Origin: Chlamydomonas sphaeroides
Lineage: Eukaryota > Chlorophyta > Chlorophyceae > Chlamydomonadales > Chlamydomonadaceae
Direction: 5' to 3'
Length of the DNA stretch: 64,000 nt
NCBI GenBank assembly: GCA_001662425.1
Contig: BDDC01000313.1
Location: 1-64,000, forward strand
Of this stretch, positions 11,826-22,100 are shown one piece after another (positions within the stretch are counted from its first letter, which is position 1; each line of letters starts with the position of its first letter). The notes beneath the pieces are model-generated. The model saw nothing but the letters and a program-made list of their open reading frames with translations, ran no database searches and was not told where the DNA came from. The translations under genes were made by a program, and so were the position numbers.

Positions 11826-13206
11826 CTAGCGAAAGCCCCCGTCCGTCCGTAACACGGCAACTCTACGAGTGCTCCGCCGCCGCCCCGCTGGCCTCCGATG
11901 TGCTGGCCTCCTGCCGATGCCGATGCTGCCCATCGCGCCCTCCAGGCCCGCCATCTTGCGCTCTTCGTCCGCCTGCCACTTCTGCCGTTCCGCCACAAAC
12001 GTCTGCCCGACCGATGCTGTCTGGTCATGCAGCGATTCGAGGTCAGCGCCCAGCCCCCAGGCGCCGCTGTCAGCAGAAGCAGGCGTCGTCGCTGCCTCCC
12101 GCCTCGGCTTCCTGTGCGGCGCTCGCCACCTGGGCCTGCTCCACCTGCTCCACCTCGACGGCCTTGATGAGCTGCGGGAGGGACATACAACGCCGAGGGA
12201 AGCACGCGAAATATCGAAGGTCGACGGACGGTGCAACCAGTACACGGGCGGCGCGACACAAGCCCATGGGCAATGCCAGCAACCACACGGCTAAGCTTGA
12301 ACAAAAACTTCGCTGCTTCGCGCACTTCTTTCCATGCACAACGTGGACACCTGTTACCGCCCCAGCCACATCACGGCAGCACCCTGCTGGGGCACAACGG
12401 TATGCTCACCCCCCTGAAGAAGGCAGCCGCCTCGTGGGCGCTAGTGCTGCTTGTTGTGTCCAGCGTGCGGCGGATCATGTTAAAGCCAGTGGTGGCGGCG
12501 GCCTTGAACCCGGCCTTGGCGCCCTTGAGCAGCTGCAGCAGAGACTCGACGAGGCACGCCGCGTAATGCAGCGCCAAGCTCTCCTGCTCGTCTGGGCTGA
12601 CCTTGAACTGCTTGGCGACCTTGAGCAGCTCCTCGAGATTGCCATCGGGCTACAAAATGCATGGGAGAGGGCAGCGGTCAGTCACGGCAAGGAGATGGGG
12701 GGTGAGATAGCGCTGGACGCCTCGTACCAAGGGTCCCCCGCCCACCTCCGACAGGTGCCGCTTGCCCGCCTTGACGGCAGCCTCCAGGACCGGCTGCGTG
12801 CTCAGCGCGGCGTTGATGTCGTCGAACTGCTTGCCTCCCTGCATGGCGGCGGCGGTCAGGGCTAGGTCGGCATGTCTGGCGGCACGACGGCGGCACCCGG
12901 TCCTGGGGATGGACATGCAACTTCCTCGACAAGAACCCTACCAACCTCGATTCTCAGGTAGACATTCTTCTTCGCTAAGGCCTGCACCGCCCCCTGGACG
13001 CCGCCCCGGCTGTTGTCCCGCCATTCTGCCCGCATCACGTCCGTGACCTGCTTGGTGACAGCCTCGAACCGCTTGAACCGTTGGCACATGCTGAGAAGGC
13101 CGCGGCATTGACCACACAGCTCGTCAACCAGCTCGATAATGTTCTCGTCATGCTCGATGACATAGTCGGAGATAGTGCCCTTCACAACCTCCTCGGTACG
13201 CGAATC
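11826..13206 (-). CDS. Unrecognised alpha-helical protein, 5' end not found
   Basis: Exons in transcript order: 13206-12946 (DSRTEEVVKGTISDY...), 12838-12746 (GGKQFDDINAAL...), 12649-12410 (PDGNLEELLKVAKQF...), then an exon starting at 12171. All join in phase 0. From 12171 there are two possible ends. Read through, the frame stops at 12070 after ...DDACFC. If an intron runs from 12129 to 12021, it continues as TASVGQTFVAERQKW and stops at 11826. The second reading looks protein-like, but its acceptor is weak. The predicted protein is almost all amphipathic helix (LVDELCGQCRGLL, EAVTKQVTDVM, ESLLQLLKGAKAGFKAA). No family was recognised. The first exon opens after an acceptor at 13207-13209 and no matching 5' exon with an ATG was found in the next kilobase. 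Confidence 0.5.
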
Positions 13207-13335
13207 CTGTAAGCAATGTGTGAAAGCCCACAGCAAGGCATCGATCAGGATAAAGACGCAGCTGCGCAGAAAAGAAGTCTAGCAGTCGCGAGAAAGGTGC
13301 AGGGGAGGAACCAGCGCCGCACCTTGAATCTGTTG

Positions 13336-13627
13336 GAGAAGCGGCCTCATACATAGCTCCACTCACTCCATAGCTTGGCGCCGCAGCTGATCGCCTGATC
13401 CCAGGCGCATGCGTGGGATGTCCCGTCAAGGCGTTGCAGGGAATGAGCGGCAGCGGTGGGCACATACCTATCTGCGTCGGCTGGGTGCCCGTTCTAGCTA
13501 CCGTAGTACAAGCTCGCGCGCAAGGGTACCCTGTGGGTTTGGGTGCAGCGGGGGCACGGGCGGGGCTCGAAGTGAAGGTGGAGCATGGAGGCGCGCGTGC
13601 AGGTGCGGGCAATTGCAAGCAAGGGCG
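13336..13627. repeat. 292-bp direct repeat, copy A
   Basis: Matches 17430-17721 in the same orientation with two substitutions in 292 positions. It contains a short internal hairpin (ATCCCA...TGGGAT around CGCATGCG). No terminal inverted repeats and no target-site duplication are visible, so it looks like a recent segmental duplication rather than an intact transposon. Confidence 0.95.
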
Positions 13628-14567
13628 CGCTCCCTTGGCGCCTGGCTAGTACGGCGTTTGACCGAGGTGGTGATGACCGCTGGGGCCATCGCCCAAGTTG
13701 CGTGGCCCAACGGCACGCATCGCCCAGGGTCGTGGGTGGCGAGGGGAACGAAGAGGGGGGCGGCGGGGAAGGGTACATGGCTGGGGTGCATGTTAGCGCT
13801 GGTGGTGTGACGAGCGGCTGTGGGCGCTGTGGAGACACTAGTGAGGGTGGCGGCGACGGGATGGGGGCGCCGCCGGCTTCGCGCATGCAAGCGCGCGCCG
13901 CCGACTACATCCCTGGCCATCTCGCACGGGGATGCCTTCTTTCGGGGAAGGCAAACGAGGGGCCTGGGGCAAAGGCCATGCCGTGCAATCTGGCTACATA
14001 ATGCAGTGTGCCATGCAGCCGGAATGCCGAGGAAGACATCGGCGCAATCACGGGCCAAGCCGCGGCAAGCCGGCATCTCGCCAAACGTCGCGGCGACGCA
14101 GCAAACATTCCAGTCACGATAAAGCGTTTTACGCAGCGCAGCCGATAGGCAGCATCTGCAGTGCAGCCTTACTCGAGTCGATATACAAAAGGTGTTCGTG
14201 CGGGAGAAGTCACGCGGGCAAAGGTTGCCCGGGGTGGCGGGGCCAAGTGGGTGGGTCTTTGTTGTTGGGTTTTGTACGGCGCGTGCCGCACGGCAAAAGC
14301 AAGAGCGAAGAGGCACCCTCTACATACCTCTTCACTGCCGCTGCGTGTAATATAACACAACAAATCAGAGATACATTGACTTCCTTGCACCTCGTCGCGC
14401 TTTGCTGTGAAGTATTCACAGCAGCCTGCCGCAGCCGGGACGCCACAAAGCGCACCGCGGCCGACGGACTCGCTCTACGGCCATTTCTGATATCAGCTAT
14501 AGCTTCCCCGCTATTCGTGGACGTCAGTAGCACAAAACTGGGCCTCAACTCGCCTTCCGTCAACAGG
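13628..14567. other. Intergenic, kinase promoter side
   Basis: About 0.94 kb between repeat copy A and the kinase start. A long frame on the plus strand runs into the kinase ATG, but its product has no recognisable feature. This is where the missing 5' exon of the minus-strand helical gene might lie; none could be supported. Confidence 0.4.
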
Positions 14568-16910
14568 ATGTCTTCCCCCTTAGCGTCCTTCTTCAAGCCT
14601 TCGAGGGCGCTGATGCTAATACGCGAGGTCACTTGCCTTGCTGTGGTCTTCGTCGCCGTAGTGGCGACGGCTCCCGTCTGGGGTGTCCTTGGAATCGCGG
14701 CGGTCGGACTGGGGCTGCTGCGCGCGGCCTTTGCCGTCGCGCGCCAGGAGCCCAGTACCCAAGACATTGCACCGCATAAGGCAAGCTCGGGCGCTGCCTT
14801 CTCATATGTTGCGCTACTTCTCCGCGTTCCGCGTACGTGTTCTAACCGCTTTTGCCCTTGGCGTCCATTTTCCGCAGAGCTATGCTCAAGCAATGCTCAA
14901 GGGTACGTGTGATGCAGCTGAGCCAGCGACGCCTATTAAGACTCTCTGGTCGCGGACAAGGTCATCGGCATGCAGTTGCGCGAGCCCACGCTCCACCTCC
15001 AGCATCGCGAGCGAGGTGCGCTCGGACCATGGTAGCGCACACGTCAAAGATGCTATGGGCGGGTTGTGGAGCCTGCGCGGGTGGCCGTTACTCGCACGCA
15101 GGCAGCCCACACCCACTTTACTAAGCTCGGCCCTTGCGCTGCAGGCCACGACCACGAGCATCAATGGAATCCTCTTCAGCCCCGGTAGCAGCTTGAGCGC
15201 TGTGTCCTCCGTGCGTGGGACTCCCACCCGTATTCCAGGGGCCGAGCCTCGCGGCTCCTCGCCTGTGGCACAGCAGGTGGGGGCCAATGCGTCAGCCTTT
15301 GCTTTCCGCGGCCGCTCAACCCTGCGCTCGCAACCATGCTCCGTGACGCCTTCCATGATCGCGCGGAGGCCGCGCGCCCCGGACGCATTCGACCCTTCCC
15401 CTTTTGCCCCGCCTGCCCCTTTCTTCCCGCCGGCCCCAGGTTCTCTTTGCTGCGGCGCCCCCTGCCACCGCCGGCCATCCGGCGCCCACCGTCGTGACCT
15501 TGGCACAGTTTCTGCACGCGGGTGCCGATGGCCTGCCGGACCTACAGGTTGGTACATCGAGCATGGTGGCACGCGCGCAGTCCGCTCCAAGCTGCCCTTC
15601 CCCGGCCTTTGCTTACTTCGTTCGCTGATCCCCCTGCCTTGCCGTGCGTGTGCCCTCCTGCCTCCGCAGGCACGGCACGTCGTAGCTGTGTGTGACCAGT
15701 CCCTTGTGGCCGACGCCAAGGAGCTGTTCAAACCTTGCAACGTCACCAAGGTCCTTGGCCAGGGCAACTTCGGCACGGTGTGCTTGGTCTCTGCCCGCGT
15801 CACCGGCTGCGAGCGGCAGTACGCCAAGAAGACCATGCATCAGCAGGAAGGCCAGGCGCTGCGCTGCGGAGTGGAGGAGGTCGAGGCCATGTACCGCAGC
15901 GCAGGCAGGCACGTGGTGAAGCTGGTCGCGGCACACTTTACGGCCGCCGGCGCTGTGGAGCTGCTGATGGAGCTGGCAGACCAGGGCACCCTGACCGAGT
16001 GGGCTGGCAAGGTGGGCACGCCGCACGCGCTCCGACCGGAAGCGGCGCTGGGGCGGCTGGCAGGGTGGGGTGGGTGCGGCCGACAGCCAAGCAAACAGGC
16101 TAGCCAGCAAGCGCGCGCCTCGCTAAGGCCTCTCTTGACGCCTCTTCCCTTTGCTGTGTGCCCGCGCTCCCTAGGCCGCGACCGCCGGGTCGCTGCCTGA
16201 CGACACGGCCAAGGCAATCCTGGCATCGGGCCTCCTCGCACTGCGCGCCATCCACGCCACCGGGCGCTTGCACCAGGTAGGGCAGGAGAAGGGGCGCGTG
16301 GCTGGGGGTGCGTGGGATGGTGCTGCGGCTGGGGCTGAGTTTGCTCGGCGCGCGCTCCCCGGAGCCCGCCGCTCCCGCGCAAGGCCGTGCATGCCTTGCC
16401 GCTCCTTGTGCCTCCTGCCCGCCGCTCGCTCGCGCCTGACCTGTGCCCCCGCCGCTCCCCTCCCGCCGCTCCCCTCCCGCCTCCCCGCAGGATATCAAAC
16501 CCGACAACATGCTTGTCGCCTCGGACGGCCCCGGCCGCGTGTGCTTCAAGATCGGGGACCTGCTGGGCAGCGTGGGCCGCGTGTGCGCCAGTACCGGCCA
16601 GCTGCAGGGGCCGGTCAACGGCTCTCCTTTGTACTGGGCGCCCGAGGTGGACCAGGACCGGCCGGCCTCTTGCAGCGCCAAGTCAGACGTGTACTCCTTG
16701 GCGCTCACCGTGCTGGCCGTGAGGACGGGCTGCAGTGGCCTAGACCTGCAAGCGCTGCGCTTCACCCCCAGGAGGCTCGGCAAGCTCATGTCCGCAGAGC
16801 TGGCGCAGGCCCTGCGCTGGGCGCTAGCGGAGGACCCGGAGGCCCGGCCTACGGTGGAGCAACTGCTGGCGTGCGATGGCCTACGCGACACCGTGGCCCT
16901 GCTGGCGTGA
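14568..16910 (+). CDS. Predicted membrane-anchored protein kinase (kinase 1)
   Basis: Six exons: 14568-14902, 15145-15184, 15440-15547, 15670-16011, 16175-16276 and 16491-16910, all phase-compatible, for 448 residues. Residues 21-58 are two adjacent hydrophobic segments, a likely membrane hairpin. The kinase domain starts near residue 185: glycine loop LGQGNFGTV (190-198), Lys in YAK (214), catalytic loop HQDIKPDN (308-315), DLLG (332-335) in place of DFG, and LYWAPE (356-361). Required His, Asp, Lys and Asn are present, so it may be active, but HRD has become HQD (non-RD type) and the DFG motif is changed and carries an extra Leu codon relative to kinase 2. The last three exon boundaries match those of kinase 2 at 32810-34300. 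Exons 1-2 are linked to the kinase by phase only. Substrate unknown. Confidence 0.75.
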
Positions 16911-17306
16911 CGAACTGTGGCAGGAGGTCGTGGGCCGGGCGGCGGGTGGGGGAGGCAGGGGAAGCACTGGACGGCTTGCTTGACGACGCACGTGCTGCTG
17001 TACGACGGGCCGCGGCAGGCCGGGGAGGGGGCGTTGGGGGTGTGTGGGCCAGGTGCCCTGCGGCGATCGATGTCGATCCCCGACCGCATGGCTAGTGTCG
17101 GATGGCTAGCGAAGTACCCGTTGCTGCCTCGCCCCGTGCCTGCTTCTGTGGGGCGTTAGCTTAACAACGAATGGGACGGCCCTAGCACTGGCGCCCACCG
17201 CATGCATTGAATTATGTATGGTGTCATACTTAAACGCAACACTGGTCTGTGGCGTGCGAGGCCTAGCGTAGCTGCTGGCCACCTTGCGGCCGTCACAGAT
17301 ACATAC

Positions 17307-17326
17307 ATATATATATATATATATAT
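17307..17326. repeat. (TA)n microsatellite
   Basis: About ten TA units, conspicuous in GC-rich surroundings. It is followed immediately by the hairpin at 17335-17358. Confidence 0.85.
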
Positions 17327-17334
17327 TTGTGATT

Positions 17335-17358
17335 AAGCGGCATATATATATACCGCTT
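17335..17358. repeat. Palindrome with AT core
   Basis: Arms AAGCGG and CCGCTT flank a CATATATATATA core, so the whole segment can extrude as a cruciform or fold as a hairpin. Confidence 0.7.
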
Positions 17359-17398
17359 GATCGGCATTGTTTGTGCGCGGGGGCCGTTTCATCATGGC

Positions 17399-17403
17399 TG
17401 TAA
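17399..17403 (+). terminator. Possible TGTAA poly(A) signal of kinase 1
   Basis: TGTAA motif 489 nt after the kinase 1 stop, the first one seen downstream on that strand. The distance makes it uncertain. Confidence 0.3.
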
Positions 17404-17429
17404 CCTCGGCGGTGAAGAGTTGCGTCCAA

Positions 17430-17721
17430 GAGAAGCGGCCTCATACATAGCTCCACTCACTCCATAGCTTGGCGCCGCAGCTGATCGCCTGATCCCAGGC
17501 GCATGCGTGGGATGTCCCGTCAAGGCGTTGCAGGGAATGAGCGGCAGCGGTGGGCACATACCTATCTGCGTCGGCTGGGTGCCCGTTCTAGCTACCGTAG
17601 TACAAGCTCGCGCGCAAGGGTACCCTGTGGGTTTGGGTGCAGCGGGGGCACGGGCGGGGCTCGAAGGGAAGGTGGAGCATGGAGGCGCACGTGCAGGTGC
17701 GGGCAATTGCAAGCAAGGGCG
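17430..17721. repeat. 292-bp direct repeat, copy B
   Basis: Second copy of the 13336-13627 repeat, 4,094 bp downstream in direct orientation. The only differences seen are a T/G near the right third (AGTGAAGG versus AGGGAAGG) and a G/A (GCGCGCG versus GCGCACG). The ankyrin-type relic begins directly after it. Confidence 0.95.
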
Positions 17722-18290
17722 ATGAGCCTGCGCCTGTTGCTGGAAGCCCAGCAGCTGCTCAGCTTGGGGTCACTGGACTGGCGGCTGCAGCGCAGCTGCG
17801 TTGACGGCGAGATGACGCGGGTAGATTCTGGATGGCGTCGGAACCAGGGCTCTGATGCGGCCGGGCTGGGGCTCGTGATGCGACCCTCCCTGCCTACCCT
17901 GCCATTTGACCTTGCCTACCGTGCCGGGCTCAGTCCTGCCACTCGCGCCGTGCTGCATGTTCCGCGCGACCCGCTCGCATGTCAGGTGCTGAGGTGCTCT
18001 GACGTGCCTCCTGGTCCTGCGCGCCTCAGGCTGCAGGCGCTGACGTGCTGGACAGCATGGTCTGGGCCGCTGCCAACGGCAAGCTGTAGAGCGGTGATCT
18101 CGGTCGCCCGCGCTGCAGGTGCTGCTGGAGCTGGGCTGCGTGGCGGATTGGCAGCGTGCGCTGGCGACGGCTGCCGATGGGACGTCCACATGGTTGCCTG
18201 CCGCACGATGACGTGGCTGGGTGCGCGAATGGGCCGATGCAGCTGCCGCGCGCCGCTGAGCTGGCGCCATACTTGGTGAAGGTATGTGTT
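17722..18290 (+). pseudogene. Ankyrin-type gene relic
   Basis: Fragments typical of the algal ankyrin proteins appear in order but in different frames. They are LRLLLEAQQLLSLGSLDWRL near 17725-17785, DVLDSMVWAAANGKL near 18040-18085 (followed by a stop, TAG), and VLLELGCVADWQRALATAADG after an acceptor-like CAG at 18117-18119. The pattern of an Ala-rich helix followed by a Cys/Trp-containing turn resembles the intact gene at 55624-57572. Stops and frame changes between the pieces suggest a decayed copy. Intact alternative exons cannot be excluded. Confidence 0.4.
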
Positions 18291-19129
18291 GTGGCCATGG
18301 TAGCGCCGCATGTATGTCTGTTCGCGGTTGTGGGCACCTGGCAGTTGAGGCCTCGCGGGGCCGGCATCATACCGGGTGGTCGATGTGGCAAAGATGCGTA
18401 AGTTCGTGGGGCTACATTGCCGTTGCTTGAGCAGCAGGCTGAGATGGTTGATGTCGTCACTCGCCGGGTATAGTGAGCGTGCGTGGCAGGGTAGGGCTCG
18501 TTGCAGCGTGCGGCTGATCCGCTGTCCAGGTCAAGTTGGCATGCTGAGGGCGGGGGACACGGGCAGCTGCAATTACTGTACCACACATTCGCCGAAACGT
18601 CTCCGAACCGTGCCCACTACTCGAACTGGCGGCCGACCCCCATTCGCGCTACAAGTCATGACTGAACCCTGACTGAATGAACTGAAAGTGCCATGCGGAT
18701 ACTGACGTCCGGGGAGCTCATCGATGCATACCCAGCACGCAGTGAAACACAGAGGCACAGCAGGCGTGGAATTACAGTGTGTAGCAGAGGCTGCAAGTGT
18801 CTGTTCCAGGCACACCCGGGTGGTATGGCCCAGGAGCCTCCTGGTATGGCCGGGGAATTCGGTGGGGGTGCCGGCGCGTGTCGCGAGGTGCAAAACACTT
18901 TCCAGTCAACACCGCGGCCTGCATCGAACCAGGTACAGCAGACAAACTAGCAATACTCCTGACTACCCTATCTCACGCTGTCACGGCTTTGCATTTGGCG
19001 CGACCTTTTCCTGCATGTCAACGCGCGTGCTCAGGCGCGTGCTGGCCGAACAGACTGCAGCGACTCGAGTGCAAGGCGATAATTTCATGAGTGGATAAGC
19101 AGCTGCTTTGTCTGTCTAGCAGTTGAGCC
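18291..19129. other. Intergenic region
   Basis: About 0.84 kb before the CCDC17-like gene, presumably containing its promoter. No coding or repeat structure recognised. Confidence 0.4.
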
Positions 19130-22100
19130 ATGCAGCTCGGCTTGCATGGCCGAGCAGCTGTGGACGAGGAGGAGGACGAATGGGAGGAGGGCGAGGAGGA
19201 CGAGGAGGGCGAGGAGGGCGAGGAGGGCGAGGAAGACGAGGAAGGGGAGGAGGAAGACGAGGACGAGGACGAGGAGGAAGGGGAGGAGGGTGAAGAGGAG
19301 GACGTCGACGCCTCGGACGAGGGCGCCAGCGAGACGACAGCCTCCAGCACGCCCGCGGCCCAGGCGCCGGCACCGGCAGCAAAGCCTGCCCTACCAGCGC
19401 AGCCTGCTGCTCCGCCGGCACCTCCCACTCCGCTGACGCCCCAGCAGATCAAAGAAGGTGAGGCACTCCCTGGGCCACTGCAGCTCCTCGCCACCGCAGC
19501 GTGCGCCAGCTGCTCATGCGCCCCCACGCCCCCCTGGCAACCAGCCACCAACGCGTATGCGTCATGCCCAGCTCCTTCCCTGCCACCTCCCATCCCTACC
19601 CTTGCGGCCTCAGAGCGCATGCAGGCGCTGCTGGCGGCCCACCGCGAGGCCCTCCGCCGCCTGGCCGCACAGCGCACAGCCATCCTGGCGCAGCAGGCCC
19701 TGGCGGCGCCCAGCCTGCCGGCCGCCATGGCAGCAGCCGATCTCCACCACCAGCACCAGCACCAGCAGGGGCACGGCTCCACCTCAGGGTCCGTGGTGGC
19801 CGCCTCGGGACTGCGGCCGCCGCTGTGGGCTCCCCCGGGCACCGGCGGCTCAAGGGAGGCTCGCGCGGCCGCGAGGGCAGAGCTCATCTCGCAGCTCATG
19901 GTGGGGTAGCCGGGAGGCCAGGCAGTGCAGGGGTGGGGGCCGTGATCAGGGTCGGGTTGGGGGGCTGGGGCAGCGCAGGGCCCAGGGTGGTGCTGCGCAA
20001 AAGGGGCGTGGGGCGAGGGGTCAAGTTGAGGGGGACGCGGGCGTGGAACCAGCGGCTCGCCTGCGTGTGTTCAGAAATAAGTATAAATATGTGGCGTGTG
20101 TGTTCATTCATTCAAGGCAAGTGTTAGAGTAACACACGCGCGACACGCGTGCGTGCGTCGCCAGGGCGCTGCGGAGCAGCGCTCTCTTAGCGCCGGCACA
20201 GCGTCCTCCGCCCGAGAGGACTCCGCCCGCTGTGTTTTGCTGTGGCGGCGTGCAGGAGGAGCAGGACGCGGCGCAGGCGGCCCTGGGGGCGCTTAAGGAG
20301 GTGCGGCCGAGCGGGGAGACGCAGGAGCATGGACGCCCTTCTGGGAGCATGGACGCCCAGTGGGCGCGCATCGGGTCAGGGCTCAAGGGCGCTGCAAGCG
20401 GCAGCCGTACCATCGCAGCCATTCTGCCTGGCCCGCCGGCTAGCTGGCGTCTCTTTGCACGCTCCACCGTCTGCTCCCACCCACCCCCTCTGCACTGCTG
20501 TCCCAGGGCAAGACCCTGGAGATCGCGCGGCACGTGGGCGCGGCTGTGCTGCGGTCGCAGCAGGCGGCCAACGAGGAGGCGGCGCGGCGCAGGGCCGCGC
20601 GGCAGCGAGTCGAGGCGGAGGCGGAGGAGCGCGCGCAGCAGCAGCTGCTGCAGCAGCAGCAAGCCCTGCAGCAGCAAGCCCTGCAGCAGCAGGCGTTGGC
20701 GGCACATGGGCACGAGGTCACTGGCGGCGCGCCGCCGTCAGCACCCGGGCATCCGGGCCACGAGCAGGGCATGGGTCAGGGCCACAGCTGGCACGCGCCG
20801 CAGGTCCTGGCCATCCCCTCGCCGCGCGCCTCCGGCCCCGGCTACCCGACCTCCCCGCCCCGGGTGCGTGCCTCATGTCCTGCAGCCAGCCCCGTGCCTG
20901 CTGCCGGGGTGCGGCTGCTGCCGTCCGCGAGGACCTCTCACAAGCGGCCGTGGCGTCAGGCCAGTGACCGTGTTCCGAGCCCTGCCGCCCGGGGCCCCGT
21001 CCCGCGCTTGCCCCGTTCCCGCCGTGCCCATCTTGCCCCCCTAACCCCTTGCTGCCCCACCACCTCCCCCAGACCGGGCGCTCGGCGCTGCTGGAGGTGC
21101 CAGCGGGGCGCCCCCGCACAGGGGGCACGCCCGCGTCCGGGGACTGGAACGGGGCGGTGCAGGGCGGCAGCAATGCGGCCCCCGGACCGCATGGCGGCGG
21201 CTACGCTGCCTTGGGCGGGCCAGGGGGCGGCTGGGGAGGTGGCGGGGTGCGGCGGGGCAGCGCTGCCAGCAGCGTGCTGAGCGCGCGGGACGTGCAGGTG
21301 CGTGCGGGAGTGCGGGAGGGGGCGGGGGAAGGGAAGGGTATATAATGGATAGAGAGGCAGCGAGGGCAGCCAAGAAGCCCCGTGGGAGGGGCCAACGGGG
21401 CGCAGGGCGGCATAGGGCAGAGGGAGGCCTGGTGGCCCCTGCTGTCCTGCTTTGCTCCTTTCCATTGACAGGAACCAGCCCCACGCTAGCCAGAGCAGAG
21501 CCGCCCACCTTGCTTGCTCTTGGCCCCTCGTCCTGGCCCAACCCCATCCGTCGTGCCCCTCACCCTCAACACCTTCTGTAGCTGTTCGGCCTGGGCGAGT
21601 CCTCCATGACCGCCTTCGCAGCTCCCCAGCAGCCGCTGCTGCCGCCGCTGAGCGCCTACGACGTGGGTGCGCCGCCTCGCACCTCCCACGGCAGCGCGCA
21701 GCGCAGCAGCGGCGGCGCCCACGCGGGGGCTGCAGGGTCCGGCCCTGGCCCCGGGGAGAAGGCTGAGCCGCCGGCTTACGTGGAGGAGCTGCGGGCCCAG
21801 GTGCAGGTAGGGCCTGGAGCAGGACTGCGGGAGGGGGCGGGAGATAGGGACGGGAGGTGGTGCTGATGGCCAGTGGCGAGGGGGCAAGGTGGGAGCGAGG
21901 CCCGTGTGAGGCGTGGCGGGCGGCTGACGTACTGGTCCGTACCTGCCCTCCACCGTGTCCCCCGCACCGCTCTCCCCCGTGCACGCGGTGCGCAGGCGCT
22001 GCAGGCTGCGCTCGAGCAGCAGATGGCGGCGCTACGCCAGGCACCGCAGCCGCTGCAGCAGCAGCGGCAGGAACTGAAGCCTTCGTCGCAAGCCCGGACC

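Larger units (their letters stand above)
16911..17429. other. Kinase 1 3' region with AT-rich hairpin
   Basis: About 0.5 kb of 3' UTR and spacer. It holds a (TA)n run and a palindrome; a TGTAA at 17399-17403, 489 nt after the stop, could be the poly(A) signal but is far away. Confidence 0.4.

Noticed and set aside
11501..12865. 454-codon plus-strand frame
   Set aside because: Antisense to the helical-protein exons, whose amphipathic helices and phase-0 junctions are far more protein-like.
14781..14877. GC-AG intron near the start of kinase 1
   Set aside because: The frame is open through this segment, and keeping it unspliced makes the phases of the next two exons agree without any unusual splice site.
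13336..17721. Reading the two 292-bp repeats as LTRs of a retrotransposon
   Set aside because: The ends are not TG...CA, no primer-binding site, polypurine tract or reverse transcriptase lies between them, and the interior is a host-like kinase gene.
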